Source: Lachnospiraceae bacterium (GTDB lineage Bacteria; Bacillota_A; Clostridia; Lachnospirales; Lachnospiraceae). From it: DNA of 11,662 nt. The stretch is from assembly GCA_024690425.1 (NCBI GenBank), contig JAILCT010000038.1, positions 1 through 11,662 on the forward strand, in the 5' to 3' direction. Made by a program: the position numbers and the translations under genes. A model generated the notes under the pieces. The model saw nothing but the letters and a program-made list of their open reading frames with translations, was not told the origin of the DNA and made no database searches. This document shows, piece by piece, positions 1 through 6,952 of this stretch; the stretch's first letter is position 1; every line of letters begins with the position of its first letter.

Positions 1-37
1 TGCAGATACTCTATAAATAAGCAGGAATGAATTAATA

Positions 38-97
38 TGCGCCATTGGCGCATTCAGTTCAAGGGCATAGGCGGCAGCCGATGGTTTCCTTTATAAA
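38..97 (+). other. Possible 19-codon mini-ORF in hairpin-rich leader region
   Basis: An ATG at 38 opens 19 codons ending at a TAA (95-97). Its start lies inside a perfect 7-bp hairpin (atgcgcc/ggcgcat, 37-43 with 47-53). A weak AGGA at 23-26 lies 11 bases upstream, which is far for a ribosome site. A second hairpin (108-113 with 118-123) and the terminator follow. The region could be the 3' tail of an upstream transcript, a small RNA or a leader peptide; the sequence does not decide. I do not recognise the peptide. Confidence 0.15.
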
Positions 98-142
98 TAG
101 ATAAAGCCAGGGAATTGTCCCTGACTTTGTCTACAGTCTGAG

Positions 143-168
143 CAGACCGCATGATGCGGTCTGTTTTT
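143..168 (+). terminator. Rho-independent terminator of an upstream transcript
   Basis: A perfect 8-bp GC-rich stem (cagaccgc, 143-150, with gcggtctg, 156-163) closes a 5-base loop and is followed directly by TTTTT (164-168). It ends transcription coming from the left edge and separates it from the regulator gene starting at 249. Confidence 0.85.
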
Positions 169-197
169 ATGCTCTTTTATTTGAGCGGCCCTTAGAC

Positions 198-230
198 TAT
201 AATAAAGGCACTGATATACCGTAAAGGTAT
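198..230 (+). promoter_or_regulatory. Putative LysR-gene promoter -10 and LysR-type operator
   Basis: A consensus TATAAT lies at 198-203; no good -35 is visible at 16-18 bp. Just downstream, near the expected start site, is the inverted repeat ATACC-gtaaa-GGTAT (216-230). It contains a T-N11-A core (T217, A229), the classic binding motif of LysR-type regulators. Its place at or after the transcription start suggests negative autoregulation by the gene at 249. The elements are seen directly; the regulation is inferred. Confidence 0.5.
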
Positions 231-248
231 TACGAGGAGGATGGTATC

Positions 249-1181
249 GTGGAATTAAGGCATATAAGATACTTTTTGGCTGTTGCGGAGGAAAGAAACC
301 TTAGCAGGGCCGCAGAAAAGCTGCTCATCGCACAGCCTCCGTTAAGCCGTCAGATAAAGGACCTTGAAGAGGAGCTTGGAGAAAAGCTGTTCATACGAAA
401 GAACAACGGTGTGGCTCTTACCGAGGCCGGCATAAAGTTCAGGCAGTATGCCACGCAGATAGCGGCGCTTGCCGACCGCTCTGTCGAAGATATAAAGGAT
501 ATGAAGGGCCTTACCGGTATCCTGTACCTTGCGGCAGTTGAAGCAAAGGCACCGCAGATAATATCCAAGTGGATAGGTGATTTTGCGCAAAAACACCCCG
601 GGGTCGAGTACAATCTGTGGAATGGCAATACGGATGATGTTGTTCACAGGGTAAGGAGCGGCCTTAGCGAGATAGCTGTCATAACAGCACCGTATGATGC
701 CGAGGAGCTTGTAGGATTTGAAGTATACAGGGAACCCTGGGTTGCGATGATCCCATCTTCCCATCCGCTTGCAAAAAAGAAGAATAAGACCATAAAGCTT
801 AAGGAACTGGAAGGATACGACCTGCTCATACCTTCAAGGTCATCAAGGTTAAGAGAGATAGAAGAATGGTTCGCTCCTCTTGATATTAAGCCCCGGATAA
901 GATGCCGGCTGGCACATATGCAGAATGCCATTGAGCTCACCGGTGCAGGCCTTGGGATCGCGATCTTTCCGGCGACAGTGTCGGATTATATCAAGGAAGG
1001 CATAATAATAAAGCGCATAACCGATCCGGATGTTTATGCCACCTATGTATGTGTCCGCAGCAAGGAACATAAGCTGTCAAGGCTCGGAGAGGAATTCTGG
1101 AATGAAATAACCGGAAGACGGAAAGGGGAAATGCGACATGGAAACATGGATGCAGGAACTTATAATACAGATAGAGAATAG
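249..1181 (+). CDS. LysR-family transcriptional regulator
   Basis: This is a 310-residue DNA-binding regulator. The N-terminal winged helix-turn-helix (about residues 1-60) opens MELRHIRYFLAVAEE and carries the recognition segment AAEKLLIAQPPLSRQI. A long linker helix and a periplasmic-binding-protein-like effector domain (about 90-295) follow, as usual in this family of about 290-310 residues. The start is GTG, supported by GAGGAGG at 234-240, eight bases upstream. The inducer and targets cannot be read from sequence. LysR genes often control a divergent neighbour, but none is visible in the 248 bp upstream, so it may act on itself and on the genes downstream. Its last 15 codons overlap the next gene. 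The C-terminal tail after about residue 290 (RRKGEMRHGNMDAG) looks unconserved and may have been shaped by that overlap. Confidence 0.93.
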   Translation: MELRHIRYFLAVAEERNLSRAAEKLLIAQPPLSRQIKDLEEELGEKLFIRKNNGVALTEAGIKFRQYATQIAALADRSVEDIKDMKGLTGILYLAAVEAKAPQIISKWIGDFAQKHPGVEYNLWNGNTDDVVHRVRSGLSEIAVITAPYDAEELVGFEVYREPWVAMIPSSHPLAKKKNKTIKLKELEGYDLLIPSRSSRLREIEEWFAPLDIKPRIRCRLAHMQNAIELTGAGLGIAIFPATVSDYIKEGIIIKRITDPDVYATYVCVRSKEHKLSRLGEEFWNEITGRRKGEMRHGNMDAGTYNTDRE

Positions 1182-1383
1182 AGCAGGAGCGGAGAGGGCA
1201 GCGCACTACCAGACCGTTATCCTGCCTCAGATCATAGCTGATTTTTACAGGATGCTCAAGGATGCACCCATCGGGAAGCCCGTCAGAGAAGATTACCGCA
1301 TGGAAGATGCTTCGATGACCATAATCCTTGAAGGTGAGCGTAAGCGCAGCGGATCTGCAATCCTCAAGGCCTACATTGCGTAA
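1138..1383 (+). CDS. Small protein of unknown function, overlapping the LysR gene
   Basis: An 81-codon frame starts inside the LysR gene and overlaps it by 44 bp in another reading frame. A ribosome site GAAAGGGG (1121-1128) stands nine bases before the ATG, so translational coupling to the regulator is likely. The product is soluble-looking and helical in its first half, with no signal peptide, membrane segment or cysteine. The second half (MEDASMTIILEGERKRSGSA) resembles a beta-hairpin. I do not recognise a family. About two thirds of the frame lies outside the LysR gene with ordinary codon use for this window, and no competing frame is present there, which favours a real gene. It could be a small partner of the regulator, but nothing in the sequence proves that. 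Confidence 0.65.
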   Translation: METWMQELIIQIENRAGAERAAHYQTVILPQIIADFYRMLKDAPIGKPVREDYRMEDASMTIILEGERKRSGSAILKAYIA

Positions 1384-1444
1384 TAGATATCAAAACAAAT
1401 AAGTGCAAAACAGGCCTGAATCCGTGCAGAAGAGGTATACCTTG

Positions 1445-1468
1445 TATTTATCAGTGTATATTTATCAG
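1445..1468 (+). repeat. Tandem 10-nt direct repeat upstream of the kinase gene
   Basis: TATTTATCAG occurs exactly twice, at 1445-1454 and 1459-1468, a 14-bp period, ending 12 bases before the ribosome site of the gene at 1494. The palindrome GGTATACC (1434-1441) precedes it. This may be an operator for the kinase gene. No convincing -35/-10 pair was found in this 110-bp gap. Confidence 0.4.
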
Positions 1469-1493
1469 GTAAGATCCGCAGAAGGAGACCGGT

Positions 1494-2471
1494 ATGATAA
1501 AGAGCAGGACCAAATATGAAGCGACCGAAGATGAGATAAGAAGCCTGTTTGAGGAACACGGAGTCGGTAAGGTTGTTAAAACGGGACCCCTTGGAGACGG
1601 TGAGTTCAACGCAGCCTTCAAGGTGACATGTGATGACGGGATTGACTATGTCTTAAAGATCGCACCGCCCACAGATGCGAAAGTACTGACCTATGAGAGG
1701 AACATGATGGATTCCGAGGTTTACTGGTACGGTAAAATGAAGGAAACCACTGATATCCTCTGTCCTAAGGTCTACGTGTCCGATTTTTCGGGCAGGATCA
1801 TAAAGAGCAGCTGCTTTATCATGCAGATGATGGAAGGAGACCCCCTGTGGAAGTGTGATTTTACACCCGAAGAAGCCATGAGGGCTCAGGCAGAGAAGAT
1901 CGCTATGCTTACAAAAATTCATACCATCAAAAACGACAGGTTCGGATACAGACAGTCCGGCCTTCATCCTTCATGGTATGATGCAATAAAAGCCATGACC
2001 GTAAATCTGATAAGCGACTGTAAGAATCTGGGATATGAGACCCCGGATGGGGAGAAATTCCTTAACTTAATTGAAAAGCATGAAGATATATTGAGGCAGG
2101 CACCCTGTCGGATGGTCAACTTCGACTTATGGGACAGTAATGTTCTTTACGATAATGGGAAGCTTGTATGGATCGACCCCGAAAGGGGATTCTGGGGTGA
2201 CCCTGTGGCTGACTTTATCACACTGGGCCCGGGACAGAAGGCGCCACTGTCAGATAAGCAAAAGGAGATCGAGATATACAACATGACAGCGACAGAGAAA
2301 ATTGAGCTTAACAGGGACAGTGAAATAAGATATGCCTGCGCTGTTGCATATCTTGCGCTTATTGAAGAAGTGGAAAAATATGTAAGATACGAACCCGATC
2401 ATCCGAATTATATAAGAAATACCGCCGATGCAAGGGATATGTACGACATGGCATTCGAAGTCATGAAATAA
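1494..2471 (+). CDS. APH/choline-kinase-fold small-molecule phosphotransferase
   Basis: A 325-residue soluble protein of the aminoglycoside phosphotransferase/choline kinase superfamily, which transfers the ATP gamma-phosphate to a small-molecule hydroxyl. Visible landmarks: the nucleotide-loop region GPLGDGEFNAAFKV (about 31-44), the ATP-binding lysine in YVLKIAP (K55), the catalytic loop NFDLWDSN (D211, N216; the usual HxD histidine is replaced by N209-F210), and the metal-binding motif WIDPERGFWGDP (D228). The C-terminal half is helical and probably carries the substrate site. The start is well supported by GAAGGAG (1481-1487), six bases before the ATG. The family includes antibiotic kinases, but also kinases for choline, homoserine, fructosamine and methylthioribose. 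Nothing here marks it as a resistance gene, so the substrate is left open. Confidence 0.85.
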   Translation: MIKSRTKYEATEDEIRSLFEEHGVGKVVKTGPLGDGEFNAAFKVTCDDGIDYVLKIAPPTDAKVLTYERNMMDSEVYWYGKMKETTDILCPKVYVSDFSGRIIKSSCFIMQMMEGDPLWKCDFTPEEAMRAQAEKIAMLTKIHTIKNDRFGYRQSGLHPSWYDAIKAMTVNLISDCKNLGYETPDGEKFLNLIEKHEDILRQAPCRMVNFDLWDSNVLYDNGKLVWIDPERGFWGDPVADFITLGPGQKAPLSDKQKEIEIYNMTATEKIELNRDSEIRYACAVAYLALIEEVEKYVRYEPDHPNYIRNTADARDMYDMAFEVMK

Positions 2472-2489
2472 AACGGACGAACGGACTAA

Positions 2490-2639
2490 ATAAAGAAACT
2501 CAAGGAAAGCTTCGGGCTTATCGGATGTGCGCTGATCAGTGCCATCCTGTTCGTGCTGCTCATGATCCCGACGGTTCTTATCGGACGCCGGATGAATCTA
2601 TTAAAAATGAACGCTTCCGCAGTAAATCATAAATACTGA
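2490..2639 (+). pseudogene. Remnant or start-less small membrane protein
   Basis: Between the kinase gene and the response regulator an open frame runs from a stop at 2487-2489 to a TGA at 2637-2639 (49 codons). It encodes a basic N-terminus (KKLKES), one strong membrane segment (IGCALISAILFVLLMIPTV), then a polar tail. Codons such as ATC, CTG, GTG and CTC match real genes nearby. There is no ATG, GTG or TTG before the membrane segment: the first codon after the stop is ATA (2490-2492), and there is no Shine-Dalgarno. The likeliest reading is the preserved N-terminal piece of a lost membrane protein whose ATG became ATA. Translation from ATA or from a later in-frame ATG is less likely. Confidence 0.4.
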
Positions 2640-2683
2640 CGGAAAATGAGCTGCATATTAAAACAACAGAGAGAGCATAACAT

Positions 2684-3433
2684 ATGGATAAAAAAGGATC
2701 AGCGGAAAATTCAATACTGCGAATAGCCATCTGCGATGATGATAAGGCAGACCGCGAGAGAGTCAGTGCTCTTGTGGAAGAATATTTAAATGAACGGAAC
2801 TTCAGGTCGGATGTCAGGGTATTTGACCACCCTGATTCACTGATAGAAGAATGCGAAAAGTTCAGGCCTCATATCTATGTTCTTGACATAGTCATGCCCA
2901 TGGTCACGGGAATCCAGGCGGCGAGGGAACTTAGGTGGAACCAGCCGGATGCACAGATCATCTTTGCAACTTCCGAGAGCTCTTTTGCCTTAGAGTCTTT
3001 TGATGTAAACCCCATAAATTACATTTTAAAACCGATCGAAAAGGAGAAGCTGTTTACTACCCTTGATATGGCTGTTTCCCGTGTGGATATTTCCAACGAG
3101 AAAAGCATTTCCGTCAAAGTCAAGGGCGGTATACAGACACTTCACCTTACCGATATCCTTTATATAGATTACCGAAACCACGTGGTTTCATACCATATGA
3201 GCGATGGCAGTATCATTTCTACTCCCACCTTAAGAATAGGCTTCGCGGAATATCTTAATGTTAATCATCCCGGAAATGACTTTGTAAGATGCCATGAATC
3301 GATAGCCGTGAATATAGCCGCGATCGATAAACTTACCAAAACAGATATCATGCTTCGCGGCGGCGAACAGATACCCGTGGCAAAAAGCAGGTATTCCGAA
3401 GTCATGGACGCTTATATGGACTTCAGACTGTAA
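2684..3433 (+). CDS. LytTR-family response regulator (AgrA/VirR type)
   Basis: This 249-residue cytoplasmic regulator has a receiver domain (about 12-128) and a LytTR DNA-binding domain (about 143-247). Receiver residues are all present: the acidic pocket CDDD (D18-D20), phosphoacceptor D68 in VLDIVMP, the switch threonine T96 in FATSE and K116 in LKPIE. The C-terminal domain shows the LytTR pattern (ILYIDYRNHVVSYHM, then FVRCHESIAVN). LytTR domains bind direct repeats upstream of target genes. The ribosome site is weak (GAGAG about 10 bases upstream). It heads a tight operon; its kinase partner is almost certainly the protein at 3656, although a small gene separates them. Targets are unknown. 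Confidence 0.93.
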   Translation: MDKKGSAENSILRIAICDDDKADRERVSALVEEYLNERNFRSDVRVFDHPDSLIEECEKFRPHIYVLDIVMPMVTGIQAARELRWNQPDAQIIFATSESSFALESFDVNPINYILKPIEKEKLFTTLDMAVSRVDISNEKSISVKVKGGIQTLHLTDILYIDYRNHVVSYHMSDGSIISTPTLRIGFAEYLNVNHPGNDFVRCHESIAVNIAAIDKLTKTDIMLRGGEQIPVAKSRYSEVMDAYMDFRL

Positions 3434-3444
3434 GAGGAACTGTT

Positions 3445-3651
3445 ATGGATAGCAAAGCAAACACTTATGATATACCCAAGAGAGACGGAAGCGTATGGCC
3501 GGAGGATATCTGTCCCGCATACACACCAAGAGAAGACGCGATCCCAAGCATTAAGGGGTGCTGGTACTGCAAATATGCGGATTTTCATCTGAAGGAAGAA
3601 CGGGCTCTTGAAGTTGGGATTTGTCAATGGCCCAGGAAGGTTATAGAATAG
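3445..3651 (+). CDS. Small four-cysteine protein inside the two-component operon
   Basis: The frame encodes 68 residues with a good ribosome site (AGAGGA, 3433-3438, six bases before the ATG). It begins 11 bp after the response regulator and ends four bases before the kinase start, so it is plainly co-translated with both. Four cysteines are present: C23 (EDICPAYTP), C39 and C42 (GCWYCKYADF, a CxxC motif) and C60 (GICQWP). With no signal peptide or membrane segment, this suggests a small cytoplasmic zinc- or iron-sulfur-binding fold, or a redox pair. I do not recognise a named family. Its position between receiver and kinase makes a modulator of that signalling pair plausible, but this is inference. 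The short spacing and the cysteine pattern argue against a chance frame. Confidence 0.75.
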   Translation: MDSKANTYDIPKRDGSVWPEDICPAYTPREDAIPSIKGCWYCKYADFHLKEERALEVGICQWPRKVIE

Positions 3652-3655
3652 ATTT

Positions 3656-5275
3656 ATGCGTACCTTTCTTTTAACAGCTATCATTTTAAGTATATCTGCT
3701 TTACTCTATGAAGGCTATGTGGTTTTCAGAAACCTTAAGAATAAGCTTCATGCGTATCTGTTCCTTAACTGTGTCTCGATGCTGGTCAGTAATACAGGGT
3801 ATCTGCTGCAGTTACTGTCGAAAACAGAAGATGCATATATTGCAGCACTTAAGTTTTCATATGCCGGACGGGTATGGATCGTTTTTTCTCTTTTCATGTT
3901 TACGGCAGAATTTTGTCATGTCAGGATTTCCAAACACATTGTAAGAGCTTTTATATTGATCGATGTGGCAGTTTATGCATCCGTATTTACTCTGCAGATG
4001 CATCAGTTTTATTATTCCAAGATCTGGTTTGATAAGACCGGTATGTTCCCTGTCCTTCTGCACAGGAACGGTATCGTACATAAAGCCTTTATGCAGTGTC
4101 AGGCCGTTGTGATCTGCTTTATTCTGTTTTTGCTCTTCAGGTCCATAAAGGATCATAAAGGCAAGCTCGCCAGAAAACGTATATATATCATTATCGGCGG
4201 GTTTCTGATCTCGGCTGTCCTGTATTTTATTCAGATAACCCATGTTCTCTTTGTTACTTACTATTTCGATATTTCGCTTCTGGGAAATGTGGCCATCACC
4301 GTTTCCATGTATATAGCCATATTCAGGTATAACCTGCTTGGAATAATCGACATGGCCAGAGAGTACATTGTTGACAGGTTATCCGAAGGAGTTATTGCCA
4401 TAGATCCTGATGGGAGAGTGCAGTACTATAACGAACATGCCAAAGAATTATATCCGGAAATAGAAAAAGACCCGGGAAGTGTCGTGGATACACTCCGTGA
4501 GACGATCATAAAAGGGGAGACCATAACAGCGGGCGACAGGTATTATTCACCTGAAGAAAAAGAACTTTCAGCCGATGGGGAGATCATCGGAAAGCTGTAC
4601 GCACTTGTCGATACCACTGCTCATAAACAGAAGGAATATAAGTTAAGATCCGATGCTGCGATCCTGGAAATGGCTGCAGACAGCATGAAAGAACGTCTTC
4701 GGGCCACTGAAGAGATCCTCAGCCGGGACAGGACAATGCGTCACGACAGGAGACATTTTGAAGCTCTTATCCTGTCCCTTATACAGGACGGAAAGACGGA
4801 TGAAGCAAGGAGATACCTGGAGGAACGATTATCCCAGGAACCCCGCTCCAGTAAGCGTTACTGCGAGAATACAACGGTCAATGCCGCTCTCATGCATTAT
4901 GTGACCATGGCAGAGCGGAATAATATAAACGTAACGGTATCTGCCAATATTCCCTATAATACAGGCGTCGATGAGATGCAGCTTGCCATAGCGATCAGTA
5001 ACCTTTTCGAAAATGCCATTCACGCATGCATGAAGGTCACGGAGGCAGACCGTTTTATTGAGATCACGGCTCGTTTTAAAGAACAGCTCCTTTTAGAGAT
5101 CGTTAATTCCTGTGACGGGAAGCAGGAGCTTGATGAAGAAGGACATCCCGTCACGACAGAAACAGGACACGGTATCGGGACCAGAAGCGTCCTTGATTTT
5201 GCAAATAAGACGGGCAGCGAGATCAGATACATAGCAGAGGATGACAGGTTTAAAGTCCGGATGATTATAGGGTAG
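3656..5275 (+). CDS. 7TM-PAS-GHKL sensor histidine kinase
   Basis: A 539-residue membrane kinase. Seven hydrophobic segments (about 3-25, 33-54, 70-88, 95-114, 144-162, 174-194 and 205-224) form an N-terminal 7TM sensor. A short PAS-like domain (about 238-330, SEGVIAIDPDGRVQYYN) and a helical dimerisation segment follow, with the phosphoacceptor H363 in MRHDRRHFEAL (AgrC/Spo0B-like). The GHKL ATPase domain has the N-box NLFENAIHAC (N449, N453) and the G-box GHGIG (504-508). The start codon is the first one after an in-frame stop at 3644. The nearest ribosome site (AGGAAGG, 3634-3640) is 15 bases away, so reinitiation from the preceding gene, which ends four bases upstream, may matter. It should phosphorylate the regulator at 2684. 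The adjacent binding lipoprotein may present its ligand. Confidence 0.92.
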   Translation: MRTFLLTAIILSISALLYEGYVVFRNLKNKLHAYLFLNCVSMLVSNTGYLLQLLSKTEDAYIAALKFSYAGRVWIVFSLFMFTAEFCHVRISKHIVRAFILIDVAVYASVFTLQMHQFYYSKIWFDKTGMFPVLLHRNGIVHKAFMQCQAVVICFILFLLFRSIKDHKGKLARKRIYIIIGGFLISAVLYFIQITHVLFVTYYFDISLLGNVAITVSMYIAIFRYNLLGIIDMAREYIVDRLSEGVIAIDPDGRVQYYNEHAKELYPEIEKDPGSVVDTLRETIIKGETITAGDRYYSPEEKELSADGEIIGKLYALVDTTAHKQKEYKLRSDAAILEMAADSMKERLRATEEILSRDRTMRHDRRHFEALILSLIQDGKTDEARRYLEERLSQEPRSSKRYCENTTVNAALMHYVTMAERNNINVTVSANIPYNTGVDEMQLAIAISNLFENAIHACMKVTEADRFIEITARFKEQLLLEIVNSCDGKQELDEEGHPVTTETGHGIGTRSVLDFANKTGSEIRYIAEDDRFKVRMIIG

Positions 5276-5305
5276 GGCGATACATTGGAGGAGAGAGCAA
5301 CGATC

Positions 5306-6616
5306 ATGAAAAAAGGTGCATTATTTCTTTTGTTTATGACAGTGTTTTCCTGTCTTCTTGCAGGGTGCAGCGAGCAGCCCCGGGAAGGGAAGACCACCAT
5401 AACCTTCCGGACATGGAACCCTGCAGATTCGGGACCTGACAGCCCGATCTACAAGATAATAGACGCCTTTGAAAAAGAGAACCCCGACATCGAAGTGGAT
5501 TATCGCTTTGTTGAGTCCGGTGCATATCAGGAGCATATGCGGGTTGAACTTATCGGGGAGAATGGTCCCGATATATACGGGATCAGCTCAGGATCAGCCT
5601 TTGATGTATTTCGTTTGTTTGAAGAGGACCTTACGCCATACTGTGAAAACACCTGGGGACCTGACTGGCAGCATAAATTTCTTACTTCCTGCATGGAGCG
5701 TGTAAGCAATGAAGACGGGAAGGTTTACGGGCTTCCGCTTGGACAGACCTATGCCGGATATATGTGGGCAGATGTCAATATGCTGAGGTCTTATGGCTGT
5801 GAAGTTCCCAAAAGCTACAGTGATATGAAGGAAACCTGCCGGATACTCCGCGAAAACGGACAGCAGCCCCTCTCGATCGGTGCAAAGGACTCATGGATGA
5901 ACCTTGATCTGTGGATGTCCATAGCGGCTGACTGTGACAGGGATCTCTTATACGATTGCATCGAGGGAAGGGCGTCCTTCGAATCGGAACCCATGATCGA
6001 ATCCTTCAGGATATGGCAGGAATGTTTTAACAATGGGGTATTCCAGGATAAAGCCATTAAAATGCCGATCTATGACACGGTAAATGATATGTTCCAGCGT
6101 GATAAGACCATTCCTATGTTTGTAAACGGTTCCTGGGCCATGAACATGTACACGGTAAGCGATGAAAAAACACGTCTGAACTTTGATGGTGAAGGAGCGG
6201 ATCATGATATCTTTCTAATTGACTGGAACGATGACGGAAAAACGGCACCTGTAACAGCAAATCCGGATGTGATCCTGTGCCTGAATCCCGAATCAAGGCA
6301 GAAGGAGGCCGCTTTCCGTTTTATGGCTTATCTGGTTGATGAGGGGCAGCAGCTTCTTGTTGATAAGTATCTTGAGTATATGCCCTCACTGGCCGACATG
6401 GAGCTGAATGTACAGGGGCTAAGCGATGACGGTAAGAAGAACCTTGAATATATCATAGAAAACGGAAAGACAAATGTTGCAGGACCCAGAGGGATCAAAT
6501 ACGAAGATATAAGCCTGGCTGTATGTGAAGCACTGAAAGATCTTGCCCTTGGCAGGATCACTCCCGAGGAGGCAGCTGAAAGGGTTCAAAAAATATCTCA
6601 GGAAACCATACGATAA
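5306..6616 (+). CDS. Family 1 extracellular solute-binding lipoprotein (sugar type)
   Basis: This 436-residue lipoprotein belongs to the family 1 solute-binding proteins of carbohydrate ABC transporters. The signal peptide has a KK start, a hydrophobic core and the lipobox L18-A19-G20-C21, so C21 should be lipidated and the protein anchored outside the membrane. The mature protein opens with the family pattern ITFRTWNP, then DAFEKENPDIEVDYRF, and keeps the usual two-lobe length. I chose ATG 5306 because it gives a proper signal peptide and follows GGAGGAG (5287-5293) by 12 bases; a TTG at 5285 would add seven polar residues. It starts 30 bp after the kinase gene and is surely in that operon. 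No permease or ATPase gene lies nearby, so it may be a ligand receptor for the kinase or share a distant transporter. Confidence 0.9.
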   Translation: MKKGALFLLFMTVFSCLLAGCSEQPREGKTTITFRTWNPADSGPDSPIYKIIDAFEKENPDIEVDYRFVESGAYQEHMRVELIGENGPDIYGISSGSAFDVFRLFEEDLTPYCENTWGPDWQHKFLTSCMERVSNEDGKVYGLPLGQTYAGYMWADVNMLRSYGCEVPKSYSDMKETCRILRENGQQPLSIGAKDSWMNLDLWMSIAADCDRDLLYDCIEGRASFESEPMIESFRIWQECFNNGVFQDKAIKMPIYDTVNDMFQRDKTIPMFVNGSWAMNMYTVSDEKTRLNFDGEGADHDIFLIDWNDDGKTAPVTANPDVILCLNPESRQKEAAFRFMAYLVDEGQQLLVDKYLEYMPSLADMELNVQGLSDDGKKNLEYIIENGKTNVAGPRGIKYEDISLAVCEALKDLALGRITPEEAAERVQKISQETIR

Positions 6617-6898
6617 ACCGGGTCAATCCCTACGGAAAGGCCCGGCTTCTGATCATATATATTCTGGTTTTCTTATGCTGAAGCTGTTTCATCCACGGAA
6701 TATATGCTTGATACTATCAGAGAGCTGTCATTGAAATTCCTGGTTGATGTTGCTGATAAGAAGATGATCCCTGCAAATATTGCTGCTACTATTGTTTCTG
6801 CTATTGTCTTTGTAATATCGATTCTTTTCATTGTTTTGTCCTCCTATATTAGAAATAATTGTTGGTTTTTTTCTTTTGTTGAGTTTATGATAATATAA
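6613..6898 (+). pseudogene. Decayed membrane protein gene following the lipoprotein
   Basis: Two frames together look like the front of one membrane protein. The first (6613-6681) reads NRVNPYGKARLLIIYILVFL after an ATA at 6613-6615. The second (open from 6653 to the TAA at 6896-6898) continues with SYAEAVSSTEYMLDTIRELS and a long membrane segment (IAATIVSAIVFVISILFIVL). A one-base difference within 6653-6678, for example one extra T in the TTTT run at 6668-6671, would join them. The ATA overlaps the lipoprotein stop as ATAA; an ancestral ATGA would be the classic 4-bp stop/start overlap. An ATG at 6704 could still yield a 64-residue membrane peptide, but its ribosome site is poor. The TM-loop-TM plan suits a sensor or chemoreceptor-like N-terminus; family unknown. 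The frame is more T-rich than its neighbours. Confidence 0.4.
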
Positions 6899-6952
6899 AG
6901 CAGGTCACAAAAGTGTCACACGACCGTTTGATGAATATCCGGAGAGGTCAGA

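Noticed and set aside
1494..2471. Calling the kinase an aminoglycoside resistance enzyme
   Set aside because: Only the superfamily fold is visible; nothing in the substrate half points to an antibiotic, and the HxD motif is altered to NFD.
3857..4243. 128-codon antisense frame inside the kinase gene
   Set aside because: It lies antisense to membrane-segment codons of a clear gene and has no ribosome site or recognisable features.
5285..5305. TTG start for the binding lipoprotein
   Set aside because: It would place seven mostly polar residues before an otherwise typical lipoprotein signal, and it overlaps the GGAGGAG ribosome site that serves ATG 5306.
6618..6645. Hairpin ccgggtc/ggcccgg after the lipoprotein gene as a terminator
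   Set aside because: The stem has a 14-base loop and is followed by CTTCTGAT rather than a T run, so a terminator cannot be claimed.
6543..6734. 63-codon plus-strand frame across the end of the lipoprotein gene
   Set aside because: It is mostly a shadow of the lipoprotein frame; its later part has no coding character compared with the two frames described for the decayed gene.
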